A stretch of 64,000 nt of DNA from Hanleya hanleyi (Eukaryota; Mollusca; Polyplacophora; Lepidopleurida; Hanleyidae), in NCBI GenBank assembly GCA_036873755.1, contig JAVTVY010018970.1, positions 1 through 64,000 on the forward strand, in the 5' to 3' direction. Position 1 is the first letter of the stretch. Each line of letters opens with the position of its first letter. Shown here one piece after another: positions 1 to 10,564 of the stretch. The notes under the pieces are model-generated. The model had not been told where the DNA came from and did not search any database. It worked only from the letters and a program-made list of their open reading frames with translations. A program made the position numbers and the translations under genes.

Positions 1-1
1 G

Positions 2-2344
2 ATGAAGAAAGAATTGGCTAAGAGAAAGCCCAGCAAGGCTGCGATAGACATGAAAGAAAAGGTGAAAGCACAGGCTAGGGAAAGACAGAGGAAATATATA
101 GAAAAGAAAAAACGCGCCAGTCTAGAGAATGGAATAGATCAGCCTTTTAGATTGACAGTGAAGATAACGCGACAGAAAACACGATTGTCGAAGGATAAGC
201 AACAACTATATTGGAGAACAGCAAAGCAAAAGGAACGGTCTAATCTGTCTCGTCAAAAGAAAGCAGCGATAAGGGAAAAGGATAGGCAGAGAAAACGTAA
301 TCAGAAAGAAAAGACGTACAGACAGAAAATGGAAAAGACCAGACCTGAGGAATGCAGTAGCGGTGATAATTCATCTCCGTTCGCATCGAAAAAAAACGAG
401 TGGAATATCACTAGTACGATACGATCAAAGATGCCTCAGAGTCCAAGTAAATTCGCTCAAGTGGTTACCAACCTTGTCCAACATTCTTCGCCAAGGAAGC
501 GCAAGGCTGTCGAAAAGGTACATCAGGATAGTGGTCTGCAGAAGAAGATGTTCAAGTCGGCTACAGAGAAGAACGCACTGAAAATTGTAGCTGCAAAACT
601 CGTGAAAAGGGCAAGCATGAGACGGGTAGCTAGAACAACTGGTCTATCAAGAAAGACTCTTGGTAGGTTGAAGAAGGGTTCAAAAAGGAAGAAATCAACT
701 CGCACGGAACAACACAAGAAACTGGTGACGAACTTTTATTGTAGAGAGGACATTTCTAGGGTAATGCCACAGAGGCGATTTGCTATGAAATGTGGTCCAG
801 GATATCTGCTTCAAATATCACTCAAAGCCGCACACTCTCAGTTTTTGGGCGAAAATCCAGACATTAAAATAAGTTTCTCGAAATTTGCTGCCCTCCGTCC
901 ACGAAGTGTTCGGTTGTTGAAGAACACGCACAGGGAATTTTGCCTGTGTGTATACTGTGTGAATATCCGCTACAAGATGCTGGTCTTAAGTCGGCTGTGT
1001 ACAGATGAAACCAAAAAGCTAAGAAATGAAAGTGATCTGCCGAAAATCCTTCTGTGCCCCAAATCCGATGGTGCGAGGTTTCATGATCCCGGATGCATTC
1101 AGGGGACATGTAAAATCTGTGGTAACCACGAGAAGACGCTTCGCCAATACTATGATTATGTTCAACCCGAACAGAACGTTACCTGGAATCACTGGACTAG
1201 GGTTACGGAACAAAACGGAAAGAAAAGAAGAGTACTCGAGACTAGAACTGGAACTGGGGAAGAGCTCCTGAAGGAACTAGTCGATGATGTTGTTCGTCCT
1301 TGCATTGGCACCGACTTTGTCCAGCACCTGTTTGTTGCGAACTGGCAACTGATGCAGTACAATAACTTGAAAAACAACTTGCCTGTATCCTGTGCATTAA
1401 CTGTTATGGATTTTGCCAAGAACAGAAGTCTTAGTTACCAAGATGAAATTAAGTCTGCATATTTCGGAGCAAAACAGGTGACCATGCATCCGGTAGTCAT
1501 CCATTACAACAAGTTGGGACGGGTCATACGAGACTCGCTAGTTATCATATCAGATGACATCGGTCATGATTTCCATGCTGTGCATCATTACAAGAATCTT
1601 GCAGATAAACACATCGAGGAGATGTTGGGAAGAAAGCCTGAGAAGCTTTATATCTTCAGTGATGGCTGCGGCTCGCAGTATAAGTCAAAAGGTCCATTTG
1701 CGGATTTAAGCCTGTTGACAGAATCCGTAAATAGGAATTACTTCGGGTCGGAGCATGGAAAATGTGAAAGTGATGGGGAAACAGGGGTGATCAACCGGGC
1801 TCTAGACAGAGCAGTTTTATCTCGGAAGGTTATATTGAACAATGCGTCCGATATGTACAAGTTTTGCAAAGAAGACTTAACTCTTGGTGATCCACTCACC
1901 CAGCGTCACTTCATTTTGGTGGGCGAAGGAGAAATCAACAGGAACCGCCCGTTTACCGAGGTGAAGACACTGCCACAAACTCGCAAGATCCATCAGATAA
2001 CGACCGAATTGTCCTTGGGGAAGCCATACCACTTACATGTCAGAAACTTGTCCTGCTTCTGTCGTGCTTGTTCAATTAATGACAAGACCACTCTGTGTAT
2101 CAACAAGGCATATGTGCAGAGTTATAACGAGAAGACCCTGAAGCTGGTGTCGCCAAATGTAACTGTGGAGGAAGATGCACTAGACACGGCAAGGTACACG
2201 CTTTCAGATTACACATGTATCAGCGTTAAGACTACTATGGTTTGTGAAATTCTGTTCAATTCTGGCTATTCATCTGGGAACTTGAATTTTATTGAAGTTA
2301 AGTTTGAACCCTCACCTGTTAACTGTGGAGTGGACATTAACTGA
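2..2344 (+). CDS. Transposase-like protein, long exon (5' partial)
   Basis: An open frame of 780 codons begins at the second base of the window, so the true start may lie upstream. Residues 1-110 are very rich in Lys/Arg/Gln and probably coiled coil. About residues 190-226 look like a helix-turn-helix (RRVARTTGLSRKTLGRL). Cys clusters follow near 313 (FCLCVYC), 350-374 (CKIC) and 683 (CFCRAC). Near 551-563 lies FSDGCGSQYKSKG, and near 582 GSEHGKCESDGE. The D-G-x-x-S-Q and H-G-K motifs recall a large uncharacterised family, multicopy in many invertebrates, that I remember as transposase-like; an RNase H-like (DDE) fold is my inference. The frame can end at the TGA at 2342, but an AG|GT donor at 2193/2194 gives the splice phase needed by the next exon at 2457. 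Few breaks suggest the gene is intact or recently active. Host gene versus transposon gene is unresolved. Confidence 0.72.
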   Translation: MKKELAKRKPSKAAIDMKEKVKAQARERQRKYIEKKKRASLENGIDQPFRLTVKITRQKTRLSKDKQQLYWRTAKQKERSNLSRQKKAAIREKDRQRKRNQKEKTYRQKMEKTRPEECSSGDNSSPFASKKNEWNITSTIRSKMPQSPSKFAQVVTNLVQHSSPRKRKAVEKVHQDSGLQKKMFKSATEKNALKIVAAKLVKRASMRRVARTTGLSRKTLGRLKKGSKRKKSTRTEQHKKLVTNFYCREDISRVMPQRRFAMKCGPGYLLQISLKAAHSQFLGENPDIKISFSKFAALRPRSVRLLKNTHREFCLCVYCVNIRYKMLVLSRLCTDETKKLRNESDLPKILLCPKSDGARFHDPGCIQGTCKICGNHEKTLRQYYDYVQPEQNVTWNHWTRVTEQNGKKRRVLETRTGTGEELLKELVDDVVRPCIGTDFVQHLFVANWQLMQYNNLKNNLPVSCALTVMDFAKNRSLSYQDEIKSAYFGAKQVTMHPVVIHYNKLGRVIRDSLVIISDDIGHDFHAVHHYKNLADKHIEEMLGRKPEKLYIFSDGCGSQYKSKGPFADLSLLTESVNRNYFGSEHGKCESDGETGVINRALDRAVLSRKVILNNASDMYKFCKEDLTLGDPLTQRHFILVGEGEINRNRPFTEVKTLPQTRKIHQITTELSLGKPYHLHVRNLSCFCRACSINDKTTLCINKAYVQSYNEKTLKLVSPNVTVEEDALDTARYTLSDYTCISVKTTMVCEILFNSGYSSGNLNFIEVKFEPSPVNCGVDIN

Positions 2345-2456
2345 AACATTATTGACCTAAACATACACAGTCTGTAGCTGAAATGCCTACAAGCTCACCT
2401 GTAGCTTTTGACAGTATGTATGATTTTCAAACTTTGAGATTTTTGTTTTATTTCAG

Positions 2457-2655
2457 TGTTTCCGACATGTTAGATGCTGCCATTCAAACCCTGGCAGCTT
2501 CCGACGATGGCATTGAAGCTCTGGTAGCATCTGACCTAGACATAGAAGAAACCCGTACATCTGACAGTCCTGTGGAAGAAGCCCAGACATCTGGCAGTGC
2601 CCATGAAGTCGTGGCAGCATCTCATCGTGACGATGTCAACTCGACTGACACAGAG
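2457..2655 (+). CDS. Acidic linker exon of the 5' gene
   Basis: A TTTATTTCAG acceptor precedes the exon and GAG|GTAGG ends it. The frame is Ser/Asp/Glu/Ala rich with a degenerate internal repeat (TLAASDDGIEAL, ALVASDLDIEET, TSDSPVEEAQTSG), typical of a disordered acidic linker. It needs one base to complete its first codon, which a donor at 2193 would supply, and it leaves in phase 0, matching the next exon. The exon is inferred from splice signals and phase only. Confidence 0.5.
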
Positions 2656-2888
2656 GTAGGCCTAAACCATTTTGATCGCTCACTGTGTCAGTGTAATTAG
2701 CAAACAGCCTACGGACTCATTATGGTTCACACAGAATCACTGTAGAATACAATTCTGACAAATATTCAATATATGTATATTTCATTCAATTTATTTGTCA
2801 TTTACAGTATATTTCATTCAATCCATTTGTCATATCCATGAAGATAATCGTCAAAAATCATGATGTATTCATTGAAATGTTTTTGCAG

Positions 2889-2932
2889 GATGATCCCAAT
2901 ACTTCCAGGTCAAAGGCTGATGAGAAGAAAAG
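2889..2932 (+). CDS. Short 44-nt exon of the 5' gene
   Basis: Flanked by TTTTTGCAG and AG|GTGATT. Entering in phase 0 it reads DDPNTSRSKADEKK plus two bases of an Arg codon. The third base is supplied by the exon at 3404. It continues the hydrophilic linker. Support is the splice sites and phase agreement on both sides. Confidence 0.45.
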
Positions 2933-3095
2933 GTGATTATATTAATCCAATGATTTCTGGATAAACACTTTGGATTTTTACTTTTATTACATTATAAACG
3001 CTGCAGTGTGCTTGAATCCGCAACACAATTGAGTAGATTTATTTGCAGAATGGATACATGTACTTAAATCGTGTTGATCCACTGATAAGCTTGGC

Positions 3096-3312
3096 ATAAT
3101 GCAGAAGCAAAGTAACTCCGAATAAACTTAGTAAACGCATGGTGACAGTCTCAATATTTCGACAAAATTTTATTTGTCATCATTTCGACAAAATTTTATT
3201 TGTCATCTTCAGGCAGGCATCCTGAAGATGACAAATAAAATTTTGTCGATATATTGAGACTGTCACCATGCGTTTACTAAGTTTATTCGGAGTTACTTTG
3301 CTTCTGCATTAT
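3096..3312. mobile_element. Foldback (hairpin) MITE in an intron
   Basis: The 86-bp arms 3096-3181 and 3227-3312 are reverse complements with a single visible mismatch. The left arm begins ATAATGCAGAAGCAAAG and the right arm ends CTTTGCTTCTGCATTAT. Just inside the left arm a 26-bp segment (ATTTCGACAAAATTTTATTT...) is tandemly duplicated. The apex CTTCAGG...CCTGAAG is also self-complementary. The 12-mer ATACATGTACTT occurs at 3054 and at 3311 and may mark the insertion, though this is uncertain. The element lies in the inferred intron 2933-3403 of the 5' gene. Near identity of the arms implies a recent origin or recent conversion. Confidence 0.8.
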
Positions 3313-3403
3313 ACATGTACTTGTTTTTCAAATAATTGGCACTCTTACCAGACGATCATATTTTTCTAAATGTACACGCATGTTAGCTACTATGTACTTG
3401 CAG

Positions 3404-3479
3404 GATGCTGAAGCCATCCGCGTTTGTATGGGTAGCATGCAAAAGTGAACACAACAGAATATTCCACTATGTTGCGCAA
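3404..3479 (+). CDS. Exon with first half of a C-terminal beta-rich module
   Basis: Acceptor CTTGCAG at 3403. With the two bases carried over from the 44-nt exon, the frame reads R-MLKPSAFVWVACKSEHN and then RIFHYVAQ, ending before the donor CAA|GTGAGA (GT at 3480-3481). The F-V-W-V...H-Y-V-A-Q pattern looks like the first strands of a small SH3/Tudor-like module that, from memory, ends proteins of this family. It joins in phase 0 to the exon at 4007. Staying with this donor gives a sensible protein, while reading through meets unrelated sequence. Confidence 0.55.
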
Positions 3480-4006
3480 GTGAGACAAATGATCATGTTC
3501 AGTTTAACACATTGTTTTCTAAATTGCATGGTGTTCTACTTTCAAATTTACATGACTTTTCTGTTCTCACTGCTTGAAATGTAATTTACACATGCTTATT
3601 ATGCTTTTTACATTTTGTGCTCTATAATTCCATTTTCATAGTTGTCAGACTTCCTTGCAGGGCTGTACCAGAAAAATGTACATGGGGTGGGGGGGGGCAC
3701 CTTTTTCTGACTCCTAACTTCCCAATATTAAAAGAAGGCAAAACATCCACCACCCCTATACCTTTTCTGGAACAGCCCTCAGTTTCCTGCATGCAGACTA
3801 AGTTGCTACATCTAGCATATTAAAGACAAACTTCAAATCCATCGCTGCCTCGAGTTCTTCACTGTCTTTTGGCTCGTTGGTGCTTCCTGTGTACAAACTC
3901 AGAGTGCAGTAAAAACAAAACAATAGTTGCTGGGGTTAAATAGCACAGTTTATTGCATGTTATATTGCTTCATCATCATGACTGTGGACCTGTTTACTCT
4001 TTCAAG

Positions 4007-4303
4007 GTTACCAATGTCCCAGAGGATGACGGCCAACGAGTGCTGAGAGTGACTTACCTGGTACAGCCGTACAAACAGAAAAACTCGATTTGGACGTGGG
4101 GGGAGGAACAACGGGAATTTGAGATTGATTTGGAGCAGGTGGAGAGGGTCTTAAGCGAGCCACAACTCACAGAGCCGGATCTATATATTTCCAGTTTATC
4201 GAGTTGGAGAAACACCGAGACACAGTTACATAGTTCTCAGATTGGGCTAAAATTCCGGCAACCATCTTGGATTTTCCCCAAAAAATTATCACTTGTTGGC
4301 TGA
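4007..4303 (+). CDS. Last exon of the 5' gene, second half of C-terminal module
   Basis: The TACTCTTTCAAG acceptor is followed in phase 0 by VTNVPEDDGQRVLRVTYL, then a WTWGEEQREFEIDLEQ segment and VLSEPQLTEP. Joined to the previous exon it gives HYVAQ-VTNVPEDD, a continuous beta-rich module of the kind described for that exon. The frame stops with TGA at 4301-4303. The last 45 residues or so look less constrained and may be a drifted tail. The four phase-consistent junctions together are the best evidence that the region is one spliced gene of roughly 1-4303. Confidence 0.6.
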   Translation, partial: VTNVPEDDGQRVLRVTYLVQPYKQKNSIWTWGEEQREFEIDLEQVERVLSEPQLTEPDLYISSLSSWRNTETQLHSSQIGLKFRQPSWIFPKKLSLVG

Positions 4304-5470
4304 TCGACTCGATACATATGTGAGCAGTGTCGGACTAAAGTGGACTGCTTCTTTCCTGCGTTTGTTATTAAAACAAGTTCAAGTTCAATCTGTGTGTTTG
4401 TTTTGGTAACTCAAATATGATAATTATCCTAATAATTTGATCTGAACTTGTTCTTTCAGTCAAATCAAACAGTCACATCTTGACATTTGCATACAATTAC
4501 AGCTACATATGCAGTAATGTATTGGTGGTTCGTCAACTTCATCATCAAATTTTTACGAAAATTACAGTATTTTCACATTCCATCTCAAAAACGCTGCTGA
4601 TGTGCATTTTATTCACATGAAGTAAAGTAATAATCAGAATAATACATTTAATCGTGGTTATAGCTCATGGTTTGGTTCCCAGTATTGCTGGAGTTAATTC
4701 TGCACTAACCGCACACGAATTCCGTCAACAATGAAGTTAGCAGTAATGGCGGAAAGTTGACAAATAAAGCACAATGTGACTGTTTCATCCATGATATCCA
4801 CACAGTTTAACATAGTTTAATCAACTTGAGCCAGCTGCAATTGATTAATCAACACACAAAACAGCAAGAGGTGATAGTATTTTTTGGTCATTGCTAATGT
4901 CATTTACTATCCGTCAAAAATGATGTTAGCAAACAGGCAACAAACTTAGCCCGTTATACATTCATGGCCATGCAGTCGAATAGTGCTGCTGCACATGGTA
5001 TTTACTGGTCGAAATCTTCAAAATAGTTTACATTAAGAAACCTATCAATGTTTATTTACACATGTACAGATCACAAAACCTTGAAAACCTTGGTTTGGGT
5101 TTCACAGCATGTTCCGAACGCATTATTTCATATTTTGAGTTCACAGTTTCGGATAATTTCACTTTGGTCGGTCCTTGAGCAATCAAAATTATAAATTAAA
5201 TTTATTTTTGCAGCTGCTGACTAATCTATCTAGATTAAATGCTCTTAATGTCCTCAGCCTGTTGTCCAACTAGAATAACAAGGGTGTATATTACAATCCA
5301 TTTAAAACTAATATTTTAGTGGTCCATGCTCCCAAAATTATTTCATTGCACTCTGGCACACCCAGGAAGTTAAGCGAAACCAAAATTATGTGTATAACGA
5401 AAGGTTTTATTTTTTTTATTTTTGGGAGTCAATGGACTACTTTTTTTTGGAATATGCCATATAATACTGG
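4304..5470. other. AT-rich non-coding stretch
   Basis: No frame of interest on either strand and no clear repeat with other parts of the window. A short near-repeat, CCGTCAACAATGAAGTTAGC near 4724 and CCGTCAAAAATGATGTTAGC near 4911, is the only internal similarity noticed. The start may include the 3' UTR of the upstream gene. Confidence 0.6.
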
Positions 5471-5471
5471 G

Positions 5472-5655
5472 CAAAAATAAGATCCGAATTATGGGAATAT
5501 TAATTTTCTCCGGTCCCTATAATCATTGCAATGAAGTGGAATCACCCATAAATTTATACTACTGATCTGGTGTAGATTATATCGCTAGCATCATTCCTAT
5601 GCTTTCACGTGGAAATGTACATTTAGCGTATATAGGGGAACATATTTTTAGGGCT
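5472..5655 (+). repeat. Dispersed repeat, copy 1 (partner at 7545)
   Basis: This segment (AAAAATAAGATCCGAATTATG, then AATGAAGTGGAATCACCC) matches 7545-7710 in the same orientation with many substitutions. No coding capacity is visible and termini are not defined. It is probably an old dispersed element. Confidence 0.6.
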
Positions 5656-5734
5656 TGATTCTACTGAAGCCGGTTGTTGGGGCCGTGTGGTAATCCAGGT
5701 TGAGGTTTTCACATGAACATGAACAGTAAACGAG

Positions 5735-6140
5735 TGGCTGATATAGCGAACATCACACGAATAACCATTTATCATTACGATGTCTTTGGCAAGAATGCAG
5801 TGACCTCTTGTCAGTACACCGACTTGACATGTTATTACCTACGTAGGAATTCACTCGACGTATTATACCAGATTATACAGGTTTTTAGACACTTTACTGT
5901 TTGATATGTATACACGACTGCAACTAAAATGCGACCTCCACGCCATGTCTGATATAACGAACATTACAGGAATAACCATATATCATTCAAATGTGTTTGG
6001 TAAGAATGCAGTGATGTCTTGTCAGTACATCGGCATTTTCCCGCTTTTGTGACATGTTATTAGCTAAGTAGGAATTAACTCGACGTATTATACCCGATTA
6101 TACATGTTATACACGTCTTAAACTGAAAAGTGACCCCCAC
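5735..6140 (+). repeat. Imperfect tandem duplication, unit about 210 bp
   Basis: The first unit (about 5735-5940) and second unit (about 5945-6140) share GATATARCGAACAT, GAATAACCAT, AAGAATGCAGTGA, TCTTGTCAGTACA, GACATGTTATTA and GACGTATTATACC in the same order. The second carries a short insertion near the TCGGCATTTTCC segment. A 63-codon frame in the first unit is not preserved in the second, so no coding role is supported. Confidence 0.75.
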
Positions 6141-6519
6141 CCCCATCTTGGATACATCCCTTTGGGCAACATTCAAGTTATCTCATCTCTTGTTTTCACC
6201 TCATGCATATCACTCCAGTCCACGAATTGTGTGATCGTCAGCGATAAGAAAGGTCTCAAAATAAAATGACGCAAATGCACAGTGTGCACTAATTTATTCA
6301 GTACATAAGTCTGTTAGGCCCGACGCGGTACTTCCCACTTTGATAACACACGGGTCAGTGTGACCAATTACAGATGTTGAACCTTGGGGTGAAAAGGACC
6401 ACTATCAGAATTTCACCATATACATACAACAATTAGTAGAAACTATTATGGCTTACGTGACCACATAAGACTGATATACTGCAAAAAAAAACCATTGGAG
6501 CGATACGCAAGAAGTGGGG

Positions 6520-6690
6520 GAAATTGACGACGTCTGGCGACTAAAAAAGCAAACATATGACTACAGGAAAGCATTCGTCGACACCTAACATTCAAACCCG
6601 AGAATTCGGTGAATTCTCGGTTGTAGCCTTAGTATCTCAGCCGCGCTTTTATTGCAGCTGTTCATGTGGAGACAACGACAATGACGTGCG
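6520..6690 (+). repeat. Penelope-associated repeat fragment
   Basis: GACGTCTGGCGACTAAAAAAG through TATCTCAGCCGCGCTTTTATTGC and TGTTCATGTGGA matches, in the same order, the repeat at 43085-43292 and more distantly those at 32058, 53100 and 59640. The conserved CGCTTTTATTG...GTTCATGTGG block is diagnostic. The usual GGCCCCTAGC...TTAGATAC end is not found here, so the copy is truncated. Confidence 0.55.
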
Positions 6691-7540
6691 AAGGACCCAG
6701 AGTGATTCCTGTGATGTTGTATATCCCAGGCAACGTTTTGTTGTGTACTTTGGCATATTGACTTGTGGCACTACACCGTATCAAGGTTTGCCTAACCGGA
6801 CGATGAATATAATGATGGATAAAAGGCTAATAATGTTTGCCCCTTAAATGGAAGTTTCCCAGCTTCAATGAAACTATCAGGCTTCGATAGGAGCAGATAT
6901 TGTTACCACACATCGCGATGAACTTTGGCGTTACGATAAGTGCCAACAAAATTCTCAGAAACGCTGTTCAATCTTTAATGAAATAGGTTGAAGTCGGTGC
7001 AAGTACACTTGAGTTTCACTCACCGGCAAAATATTAGCAAAATATTGACCGCAATTGAACGCCAGACAATTTAGTAAACACCAAGACGCTCGTGTTTACA
7101 TTGTCCAATCCCCGGATGTATTTCCCGCATCACAAAGTGATAGCTATAGAATAATGTCACGAAGGAGAAGGTGAGGACGGGTTAAGTGGTCTACTCGCTG
7201 ATGTTCACATTCCGTTTGAAATTGAGCTGGTCGATAAAAAGGGTGACTCGAGACATGGAATCTTAACTCACAGCTATATTAACTGTACTAAGAATGATTC
7301 TCGTGATAAACACCACTGTTATATAGACTTGATTGGTTTCGGCCGAAGGCAGTGTAATTCCTCAAGAGCACTGTTCTTAAGGACAATATCCACCTTTCGG
7401 CTAGGAAATCTTTGTATGATTATTAATGCATTACAGAGAGCAATTGAGGGTAAACATGGACTCGAAGGATGGGTGTTCTAATTTTCATTCTGTAGTAAGC
7501 TTTACCATTCGAGGTGTTACAGAGCTGTCATATTGAGCAA
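6691..7540. other. Unrecognised non-coding stretch
   Basis: No credible gene, tandem array or inverted repeat was seen. Confidence 0.5.
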
Positions 7541-7544
7541 ACAT

Positions 7545-7710
7545 AAGATCCTTATTATGGGAATATTACTTTGCACGGGTCGGTATAATCATCGCAATGA
7601 AGTGGAATCACCCAGAATTGTATACTAATGTTCTCGTTCAGTTTATATTGCTTGTTTGAATCCTATACTCTAATTCTGAGTATTGAGGGAATACATCTTT
7701 AGAGTGCAAT
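7545..7710 (+). repeat. Dispersed repeat, copy 2 (partner at 5472)
   Basis: Same order of blocks as 5472-5655: ATAAGATCC.TATTATGGGAATATTA, TATAATCATCGCAATGAAG, GGAATCACCCA and GGGAATACATCTTTAG. The copies differ by substitutions and small indels, so they are old. Confidence 0.6.
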
Positions 7711-7869
7711 GCAACTCTTGATGAAGGTCAGATAAGTCTCTGAATACTGTCGATATGTGGAATTAATATCCGATCCGGTGGTGGAATTTGCTCTGACGTT
7801 CTACCAGACCGTTTGAATTAGAGAGGCCAAGGGGCACAGCCTATAAATTATGAACATGTTGCTTTGAGA

Positions 7870-7940
7870 GAGTGAGTACTTAGGAATTAAGTATTTGGAG
7901 TATGGACGCGGAAATTGTTTAATGGAGCTGACTAGATCTG
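7870..7940 (+). repeat. Eroded Penelope 3' end
   Basis: TTTGGAGTATGGACGCGGAAATTGTTTAATGGA resembles the conserved PLE 3' segment found at 26490 and, reversed, at 10600, 33815 and 62720. Only the most conserved block remains. Confidence 0.4.
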
Positions 7941-8029
7941 ATCCGATATTAACCCTCCCAGACCTCGGGGTGGTGGGGTGAGGGAGCATTATGATCCTGT
8001 ATCGGGAACGACAACAATTGGAAAGATGA

Positions 8030-8430
8030 CACTCCGTCACTTTGTAGTGTGTCTTTTGGGGGTCATTTTGAGTCTATTTTTATAACCCCTTGAGCATAGT
8101 ATCATGGATAAATTCAAAATGACGGGAATACGGGGTACGAGAAAAGTGATGTTTTTGTCATTTTTTTTCAAAAATCCTGCTTTTCGGTGAGAGAAAATGG
8201 GTAAAACCTGTTTATTTTACATCGGATTATTATTTACTAATTTAGCATGCAGTATTGCAAAGAAACGAAACTAATAAAAATCGAAAAATCTGACCGGAAA
8301 TTCGGCTGAAAAATTGTTTTTTGAAAATGGCGTCCAAGTGATCTTGGAATTTTTTTTAACAATTTTCTAGCAGAGCTGGATACAAGGGTGTAGTGTGGTA
8401 AGCTTCAGTCGCCTTCTTAAGAAGCACCAA
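8030..8430 (-). mobile_element. piggyBac-like MITE, copy 1 (termini lost)
   Basis: Internal sequence matches, in reverse orientation, the complete copy at 51139-51615. Shared blocks are GTCATTTTGAG, ACCCCTTGAGCATAGTATCATGG, AAAAGTGATGTTTTT, TTATTATTTACTAATTTA and GTGTAGTGTGGTAAGCTTCAG. It has no coding capacity. The terminal inverted repeats and TTAA sites are not visible. Confidence 0.65.
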
Positions 8431-8790
8431 AATTCGATTAGGAGTAAATGAAAATATAAGTAGGAACACAGGTTCATTGCGAGAGAACGTCATCATTGAA
8501 TCATTATGTTCTCGTTCTAAAATTCGTATTTGTATTTAAAAACAGCTTTATTATTAAACGCCACACATCAATGAGTTTTTCCCTTGTAAACGCCACATAT
8601 CCTATACATTACACGGTATTTAAAAAGACACCTGCACGTTAGACCATTTGATCGGTGTATATGTGTCACTCTAGACAGATATAAAAGAGCGCAACGTACC
8701 TAAGTGACACCGTGTTCTTAAATTGGAGACTCTTTCTTAAATATACAGCATTCAACGTTTCCAAATGACAGATACTCAGACCTGGTATGT
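8431..8790. other. Non-coding stretch, nothing recognised
   Basis: AT-rich sequence with a weak internal repeat of AAACGCCACA (near 8558 and 8588). No gene or element boundary was identified. Confidence 0.5.
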
Positions 8791-8793
8791 GTA

Positions 8794-10559
8794 ACCTTGC
8801 ACATTTCAATTTTCATTTTCGTTAGCTCAAAATACAAAATTGAAATTTGACCGTCAATTTTCAATTTTCGTATTTTGTTTTTGGTTTCTCAAAATAAAAA
8901 AAATGAAACTTGACCGTCAATTTTCAATTTTTGATTTTGGGATTACAAAAACAAAAAACGAAAATTGAAATTTGACAGTCGTTTTGCTTCGCGCAAAAAT
9001 AGAAATAAAATATTGAAAATTGCCTCGCGTTTTTTGTTTTTTGATTTTAACTTTGACATATCAAGGTTAGGTTCGCACGCGAAAGGGTTATGACGTCACT
9101 TCCGGTACGACGAGAAGACTAGAAAACGCAAATCGTGTGGTATAAGAGGTGTGGAGCGTGAGAGGCATGTGACCCACCAGACCGTCCTCGTGAGCCAGTG
9201 TATCGATCCATTTATTAGGGTATCTATACACTGGCTTGGTTATAGTTGCCCACAAGTAGCTCTGGATAAAAATAGACCAAGGGGTATCCTCTGAATCAAA
9301 CCAACCAGCGAACAGGCTCTGCTAGCTCATTATGTCAATCCACTGCACGGTTTGAAGCGTTACAGGTTTGAATTTCATCGCTGGCTTAACTACTTTGATG
9401 TCAGGCTGAAATCGACATCGAGAGACAAAGCAAAAACCGCCGGCTTGGGATACCGACATGCTAATTCAGAATAACCTCGGAGAATGAAATGTTTGAGATT
9501 GAGGCAAATACTCAAGGCAACGACTCAAAAACTCACTCGAATCACCAAAAATATCCAGTTAAACCCTGGGGATTTACGATTTACCTGGACTTGTGAAGAT
9601 GCATCAGACTGGTCTGAACAGGTGGCATCCCGCTGTTCTCTTCGGTTATTGACATTTAGGCTTTAGCCAATCAGAACGCTGTCTTAGTTTTTCTCAGTTC
9701 TCAAAATAGATGTTCAGAGTGCTATAAAAGCGAACAGCATTCATGCACACAACCGCTATTGGTTATTGATTTAAAATATAGTACTTATAAAGATATCAAC
9801 AAAAGTTATAATATCAGTAAGAATAAGCATCACGCTGATGGGCCGCGGAATCCGTATATGGCAGCATTTCAAACAAGCACACAGCCGCCACGATTGACGC
9901 CAGACGTCTGAATGCTTCAACGCTTCAGGTCCAATCTTCCTTTTCTATTTTTGGGTCCTGAAGCTTTGGAGCGCTTAGACGTTCAGCGTCAAAAACGCTT
10001 CAACGCATCGAGGCGGGAAATTCATTCGAGGGTTATGATGGGGTACCCACGTATTTATTATACTACCTTACTTTAATGAAACTCATGTGTATCAACCCAG
10101 TTGTTCTCCATATATATGCTGCACATATGCCTACTCGATCCTGCACATGCGCAGTTGGCCCATTATAATCTAGCTCGAATGCCTGGCTCCAGGGATCTAC
10201 AGTGTAGTGGAACTTCCATACCTTTCACCCTACTGGTTTTCCATATTATGCTACAAACCTGTCTATATACAACCCGATTGGCGCTTTCATACTACTCCGT
10301 GGACCGAAAGTGACATCATAAGCCTTGCGCGTGGGCAGTTAACATTTACACGTCAAAATCAAAAACCCAAAACGGACAAGTCGAGGCAATATTCAATATT
10401 TGATTTTCAATTTTGCGCGAAGTAAATTGAAAATTGAATGTAAATTTTCAATATTTGATTTTGAACAACCGAACTCGAAAAACGAAATTTGACGGGAAAG
10501 TTTCAATTTTTGATTTTGAGAAACGAAAAACAAAAAACGAAAATTGAACTGTGCAAGGT
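8794..10559. mobile_element. Non-autonomous TIR element with AAAATTGAAA arrays
   Basis: The outer ends are inverted: ACCTTGCACATTTCAATTTTC at the left, and the right end reads GAAAATTGAACTGTGCAAGGT. About 270-325 bp at each end is inverted-homologous overall. It is built of repeated AATTTTCAATTTT / TGATTTTG / ACGAAAATTGAAA words and an inner block GACGTCACTTCCGGT at left versus GACATCA / ACCGAAAGT at right. Possible TA dinucleotides flank both ends. The interior (about 9120-10290) contains no convincing gene, so the element is probably non-autonomous. The superfamily is not identified. Confidence 0.7.
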
Positions 10560-10564
10560 ATCAA

